Assembly (NCBI GenBank): GCA_029865675.1
Contig: JARXAU010000018.1
Location: 1 to 9,631, forward strand
Source: Rhodoferax sp.
GTDB lineage: Bacteria; Pseudomonadota; Gammaproteobacteria; Burkholderiales; Burkholderiaceae_C
Reading direction: 5' to 3'
DNA length: 9,631 bases
The position numbers and the translations under genes are program-made. Of the stretch, positions 7,188-9,631 are shown piece by piece (positions within the stretch are counted from its first letter, which is position 1; each line of letters starts with the position of its first letter). The notes beneath the pieces were generated by a model. The model searched no databases and was not told the DNA's origin. It saw only the letters and a program-made list of their open reading frames with translations.

Positions 7188-7220
7188 TTCGCTTGGGCGT
7201 GGTGCCCAAGCGAAATTTTC
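7188..7220 (+). terminator. glmU: Rho-independent terminator of the glmU transcript
   Basis: TTCGCTTGGGC (7188-7198) pairs with GCCCAAGCGAA (7204-7214), a perfect 11 bp stem with loop GTGGT. On the plus strand it is followed by ATTTTC, a short T-tract suited to ending glmU transcription about 80 bp after its stop. The T-tract directly abuts the stop codon of the convergent nucleotidase gene at 7221-7223. On the minus strand there is no T-tract after it. Confidence 0.75.
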
Positions 7221-9218
7221 TTACGGAAGCACCGTATCGGTACGCTTCGACAGATTCTGAATACGAAGGTCTGCGGCCTCTGCGGTATCCGGCGTGTTGT
7301 AAGCAGTTGTGCCGTATTGCGACTTCATGTATTTCATGAACGCATCTTGCTCGCTGCCGAGGGTGGCCGTCGATGTGCTGGCGGCACCGCCTGCAGTTGC
7401 ACTGGTCATTGTGGCGGCCAAGTCCGTTTTGTTGGTCAAGGTGGCGGGGAATGGATAACCATCGCCTCGGCCCGCCAGGAAACTAAGCGTCACGAGGCGG
7501 AAGGTGCGGGTGCCCACGCCAACAATTGCCCCGTTCCTGACCACTTCTTCGCTTCCCACTTTGAGAGAGCGGATACGCTCGCCTGCGGTGGTTACCAAAA
7601 AGCTGCTGTCGAGCACCTGGGCGGTTTTAGTGGAGTCGTAGCTAAAGGCCATCCCACCGACTTGGGGGAAGCGCCCTTGGCTTCCCAGTGTTGCAACACC
7701 ATGCTCTAAGAGCGACTTCAGCTCAATTGCGGTTACGTCAAAAACCCACAGCTTGTTGTTGAACTTCAGCGCTGTTTCGATTGCGAGTTGCGACACTTCG
7801 CCCGCTTTTCTGTTGGCGCTGGTATTGGCTTTGGGTGGCTCAAGGCTGGCCACAGACGTGGAGCCTGGGGCAGCTACCACCTCACCGATCTCCGAGCGAA
7901 TGCCGCCACCATTTTTCAGCGAGATTAGTGCGGTGGTGTCGTACAACTTGGCGTACCACAGATTGGCATCGGCAGTCATATTGCCGAAATTGGTTTCCTG
8001 ATTGCGAACAAACGAGCGGCGGCCTTCCATGAACACGCTGGTCTTTCCAAAAACGGTCCCGTCCTTGGTCAAAAGCACGTTTTTCAACGCGTCGCGGATC
8101 GCTTGCACCGTGCTGTTGGGCGTTACACCGCCTGCGGTATCGTCGGTCTCGCTGGTTTTCCAGGCGCCAGACAGGGTGGTATTGAATCGACCGGGCAAGA
8201 GCACGCCATTGGCGTCAAAAGGCGCGATAAAGCGTCCCAGGTATTTGTAGTCGGCATCCACATTGACCACCACCACTGGCGCGCCGGAGGCGCTGGTAGC
8301 TTGAAACGGGTAAACGCCGGCTGAGGTGTCTCCGACGCGAACGCTGTCGTTCTCGTCTGTTAGCAGGGTGTTGGAACCGCCAGCAACGATGATGTCCACG
8401 TTTTTGAGTTTGGTGGCGAGTGCTTTTTCCAACGAGATCGTTTGCATGTGCGCCAACAACACCACTTTGTTGATGCCTGCGGCTGTCATTTCATCAACGC
8501 CTTTTTGTATCTCGGCAGCAAGCGTGTCAATGTTGGGTTCGGTGCCGGTCAAAGTGGGCGTGAACTCCAGCGAGCCTGTGGTGGTGATGTTTTTAAAGAC
8601 TGGCGAACTGGCGCCGATGACACCAATGGTTTCGCCAGCCACCACGATTTTGGTCCAGCCAGCGAGCTTGCCGCCGGTCAGGCCCGAAGCGTCCAAGCCG
8701 TTGGCAACCTTCGATCCGCTGGTGTTGCTGTCCTTGGTGAAGTCGACGTTATAGGCCAAATACGGAAATTGCGCACCCTTCCATGCACCGCTGGTCTTGA
8801 TGAGGTCGGCAAACTGCTTGGGACCCAGATCGAGTTCATGGTTGCCGATGGCAGACGCCTGAACGCCGATGGCGTTAAGAAACGCAATGTCCCCACGGCC
8901 TACTTCGGCTGCGCCCAGCAAAGCGTTCAAGCTGGTGTCATTGGCGGCGTTAAAGCGAGGGCCGGGAATGTAGTTGTCGCCCGAACTCAACACCAGCGTG
9001 TTGTTGGGGTAGTCAGCCTTGAATTTGGTGACCATTCCAGAGAGGTTGGCCACGGAGTTGAGCGTGGTTTGGTCTGAGCCATCAGCGTCTGACACATGCA
9101 ACAACTGCATGGTGAACGCCGGGTCAGAGCCGCTTCCACCACACGCTGCAAGCGCGACTACCGCGCTCGAAAGCAGGGCGGCGCGTGCGGCCCATACAAA
9201 TTTTAATTTCAAGGACAT
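7221..9218 (-). CDS. Lipoprotein metallophosphatase / 5'-nucleotidase family (UshA-like)
   Basis: A 665-residue exported protein. The signal peptide ends in lipobox LAAC with acceptor C26, so an envelope lipoprotein is predicted. The metallophosphatase domain (about 37-340) has LLHVSDADG (39-47), LSSGDNYIPG (77-86), AIGNHELDLG (123-132), LLAHMQ (254-259) and DIIVAGGSNTLL (275-286). The C-terminal 5'-nucleotidase substrate domain (about 390-590) has NFGNMTADANLWYA (410-423), KNGGGIRSE (435-443) and FLAGRGDGYPF (580-590). By family it should hydrolyse phosphomonoesters of nucleotides or 2',3'-cyclic nucleotides outside the cytoplasm to scavenge phosphate and nucleoside; substrate is not provable here. 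Against UshA, the DxH motif reads D44-A-D46, and GGHSQ reads G280-G-S-N283, so two histidine ligands are replaced; I believe this is shared by a subfamily. The frame runs 123 codons further upstream without family-like sequence. The ATG at 9218 has GGAG 6 nt upstream and begins the signal peptide. Local GC is lower than in its neighbours. Confidence 0.9.
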   Translation of the reverse strand: MSLKLKFVWAARAALLSSAVVALAACGGSGSDPAFTMQLLHVSDADGSDQTTLNSVANLSGMVTKFKADYPNNTLVLSSGDNYIPGPRFNAANDTSLNALLGAAEVGRGDIAFLNAIGVQASAIGNHELDLGPKQFADLIKTSGAWKGAQFPYLAYNVDFTKDSNTSGSKVANGLDASGLTGGKLAGWTKIVVAGETIGVIGASSPVFKNITTTGSLEFTPTLTGTEPNIDTLAAEIQKGVDEMTAAGINKVVLLAHMQTISLEKALATKLKNVDIIVAGGSNTLLTDENDSVRVGDTSAGVYPFQATSASGAPVVVVNVDADYKYLGRFIAPFDANGVLLPGRFNTTLSGAWKTSETDDTAGGVTPNSTVQAIRDALKNVLLTKDGTVFGKTSVFMEGRRSFVRNQETNFGNMTADANLWYAKLYDTTALISLKNGGGIRSEIGEVVAAPGSTSVASLEPPKANTSANRKAGEVSQLAIETALKFNNKLWVFDVTAIELKSLLEHGVATLGSQGRFPQVGGMAFSYDSTKTAQVLDSSFLVTTAGERIRSLKVGSEEVVRNGAIVGVGTRTFRLVTLSFLAGRGDGYPFPATLTNKTDLAATMTSATAGGAASTSTATLGSEQDAFMKYMKSQYGTTAYNTPDTAEAADLRIQNLSKRTDTVLP

Positions 9219-9224
9219 TTCACT

Positions 9225-9228
9225 CTCC
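9225..9228 (-). promoter_or_regulatory. Ribosome binding site deciding the nucleotidase start
   Basis: The reverse strand reads GGAGAGTGAA and then ATG, with GGAG 6 nt before the start codon. This selects the ATG at 9218, directly before the lipoprotein signal peptide, over start codons in the long upstream extension of the same frame (to 9587), which encodes composition-random sequence. Confidence 0.75.
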
Positions 9229-9452
9229 GTTTGGTTACAAAAGGACAAAGTGGAACTGTGTTGTGTGACAAAAGCATGAAGTGCTTTGGTGCTTGCCTTG
9301 ACGCACCGCGCCGACACTTTTCCGCGCAGTGGAGTCACCGCAGCCCAAGTGTTCTGTGCACGCAACGGGCCGTTCAAGTGGTGCCGGCGTTTGGCGCGTT
9401 GCCAGTGGACGAATTCTGTGAACTGGGCGCGGCCCCGATGGGCTGCGTGTAA

Positions 9453-9611
9453 GTGAAGCCGGGCGGTTGGTGCACCACCCCGCTGCAACACAGCAGCAGC
9501 GCGTTGAGGGGCCGGTTCGCAGCGCGGGTGCGCAAGCCCGTGAGCCTGCCGGGCATGGACCAGGCCATTGCGTACCAGGCGACGCAAGGGCTCAACAACA
9601 CCAAAACATGA
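9453..9611 (+). CDS. Possible small unrecognised ORF or decayed gene end
   Basis: A 52-codon frame starting at GTG, ending in RKPVSLPGMDQAIAYQATQG followed by LNNTKT and TGA. Most codons end in G or C, as in the real genes here, and the last 30 residues look protein-like. However, there is no Shine-Dalgarno, and the same frame is open upstream of one TAA (9450-9452), where it reads PAFGALPVDEFCELGAAPMG. This could therefore be the C-terminus of a longer gene broken by a stop codon, a small antitoxin-like gene, or chance. I do not recognise the family. Its TGA overlaps the ATG at 9608 as ATGA, the junction used by translationally coupled genes. Confidence 0.2.
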   Translation: MKPGGWCTTPLQHSSSALRGRFAARVRKPVSLPGMDQAIAYQATQGLNNTKT

Positions 9612-9631
9612 TCGGCATCGACACCCCCACA
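9608..9631 (+). CDS. Possible gene start, 8 codons, cut by the right edge
   Basis: ATG overlaps the preceding TGA as ATGA and opens a frame reading MIGIDTPT before the window ends. MIGIDT is reminiscent of the first strand and catalytic aspartate of PIN-domain (VapC-type) toxins, which usually read MIGxDTN, but here the residue after T is P rather than N. Eight codons are too few to identify anything. Confidence 0.15.

Larger units (their letters stand above)
9219..9631. other. 413 bp right-edge region without a confident gene
   Basis: It holds the 5' flank of the minus-strand nucleotidase gene, whose promoter should lie in the AT-richer part at about 9219-9290. That stretch contains TTGTCA- and TTTGTCC-like words on the minus strand, but I could not assemble a convincing -35/-10 pair. 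From about 9380 onward the sequence returns to high GC and has coding-like third positions on the plus strand, described separately. A perfect 10 bp palindrome TGGTGCACCA lies at 9468-9477; it could be an operator or chance. I see no IS end, tRNA or array. Confidence 0.5.

Noticed and set aside
9236..9275. A Pho box upstream of the nucleotidase gene (TGTCA and TGTCC words on the minus strand)
   Set aside because: The words are about 23 nt apart with only a poor match between them, not the 11 bp direct-repeat spacing of PhoB sites, so PhoB control is not supported.
9219..9587. A 123-codon N-terminal extension of the nucleotidase frame
   Set aside because: It lies upstream of a clear RBS, start and lipoprotein signal peptide, and its amino-acid composition is random-looking.
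9374..9604. A 76-codon minus-strand frame at the right edge
   Set aside because: It has no RBS and no recognisable motif, and it competes with a plus-strand frame of better codon character; not supported as a gene.

Overview
The window looks like a piece of chromosome from a GC-rich betaproteobacterium, most likely a Burkholderiales/Comamonadaceae-type organism. This rests on the strong G/C third-position bias and on the character of the GlmU, Slt, Cca and DUF6279-type proteins. It is mostly housekeeping and envelope-maintenance DNA. I see no CRISPR array, insertion sequence, tRNA or rRNA.

Left block (1-4137, all minus strand, read right to left): a periplasmic soluble lytic transglycosylase (slt), a glutathione S-transferase-family protein, the CCA-adding tRNA nucleotidyltransferase (cca), and the first 39 codons of a response regulator that runs off the left edge. 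Gaps are 62, 18 and 3 bp, so these probably form one transcription unit combining cell-wall turnover, redox/detoxification, tRNA 3'-end maturation and signalling.

Middle block: 5-formyltetrahydrofolate cyclo-ligase (plus, 4147-4770) starts only 9 bp from the slt start and diverges from it. It converges, with a 24 bp gap, on a minus-strand DUF6279-type lipoprotein (4795-5700). That lipoprotein diverges from glmU (plus, 5699-7138) at one CATG in which the two start codons overlap by two bases. GlmU makes UDP-GlcNAc, the precursor of peptidoglycan and lipopolysaccharide, so slt and glmU put both cell-wall recycling and cell-wall precursor supply in this window.

Right block: glmU converges on a large minus-strand lipoprotein of the metallophosphatase/5'-nucleotidase family (7221-9218). 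Between them lie two strong hairpins. The one nearer glmU carries the U-tract for the nucleotidase transcript, and the one nearer the nucleotidase carries the U-tract for glmU. The nucleotidase lacks several canonical UshA metal-ligand histidines and has visibly lower GC than the rest. The last 413 bp (9219-9631) hold its promoter region and no confident gene; a short plus-strand frame ends in an ATGA overlap with a possible gene start that is cut by the window edge.

I did not find a convincing new multi-gene system. The items most worth checking are the two extremely tight divergent junctions, the crossed terminators, the altered metal site of the nucleotidase and the unexplained right edge.
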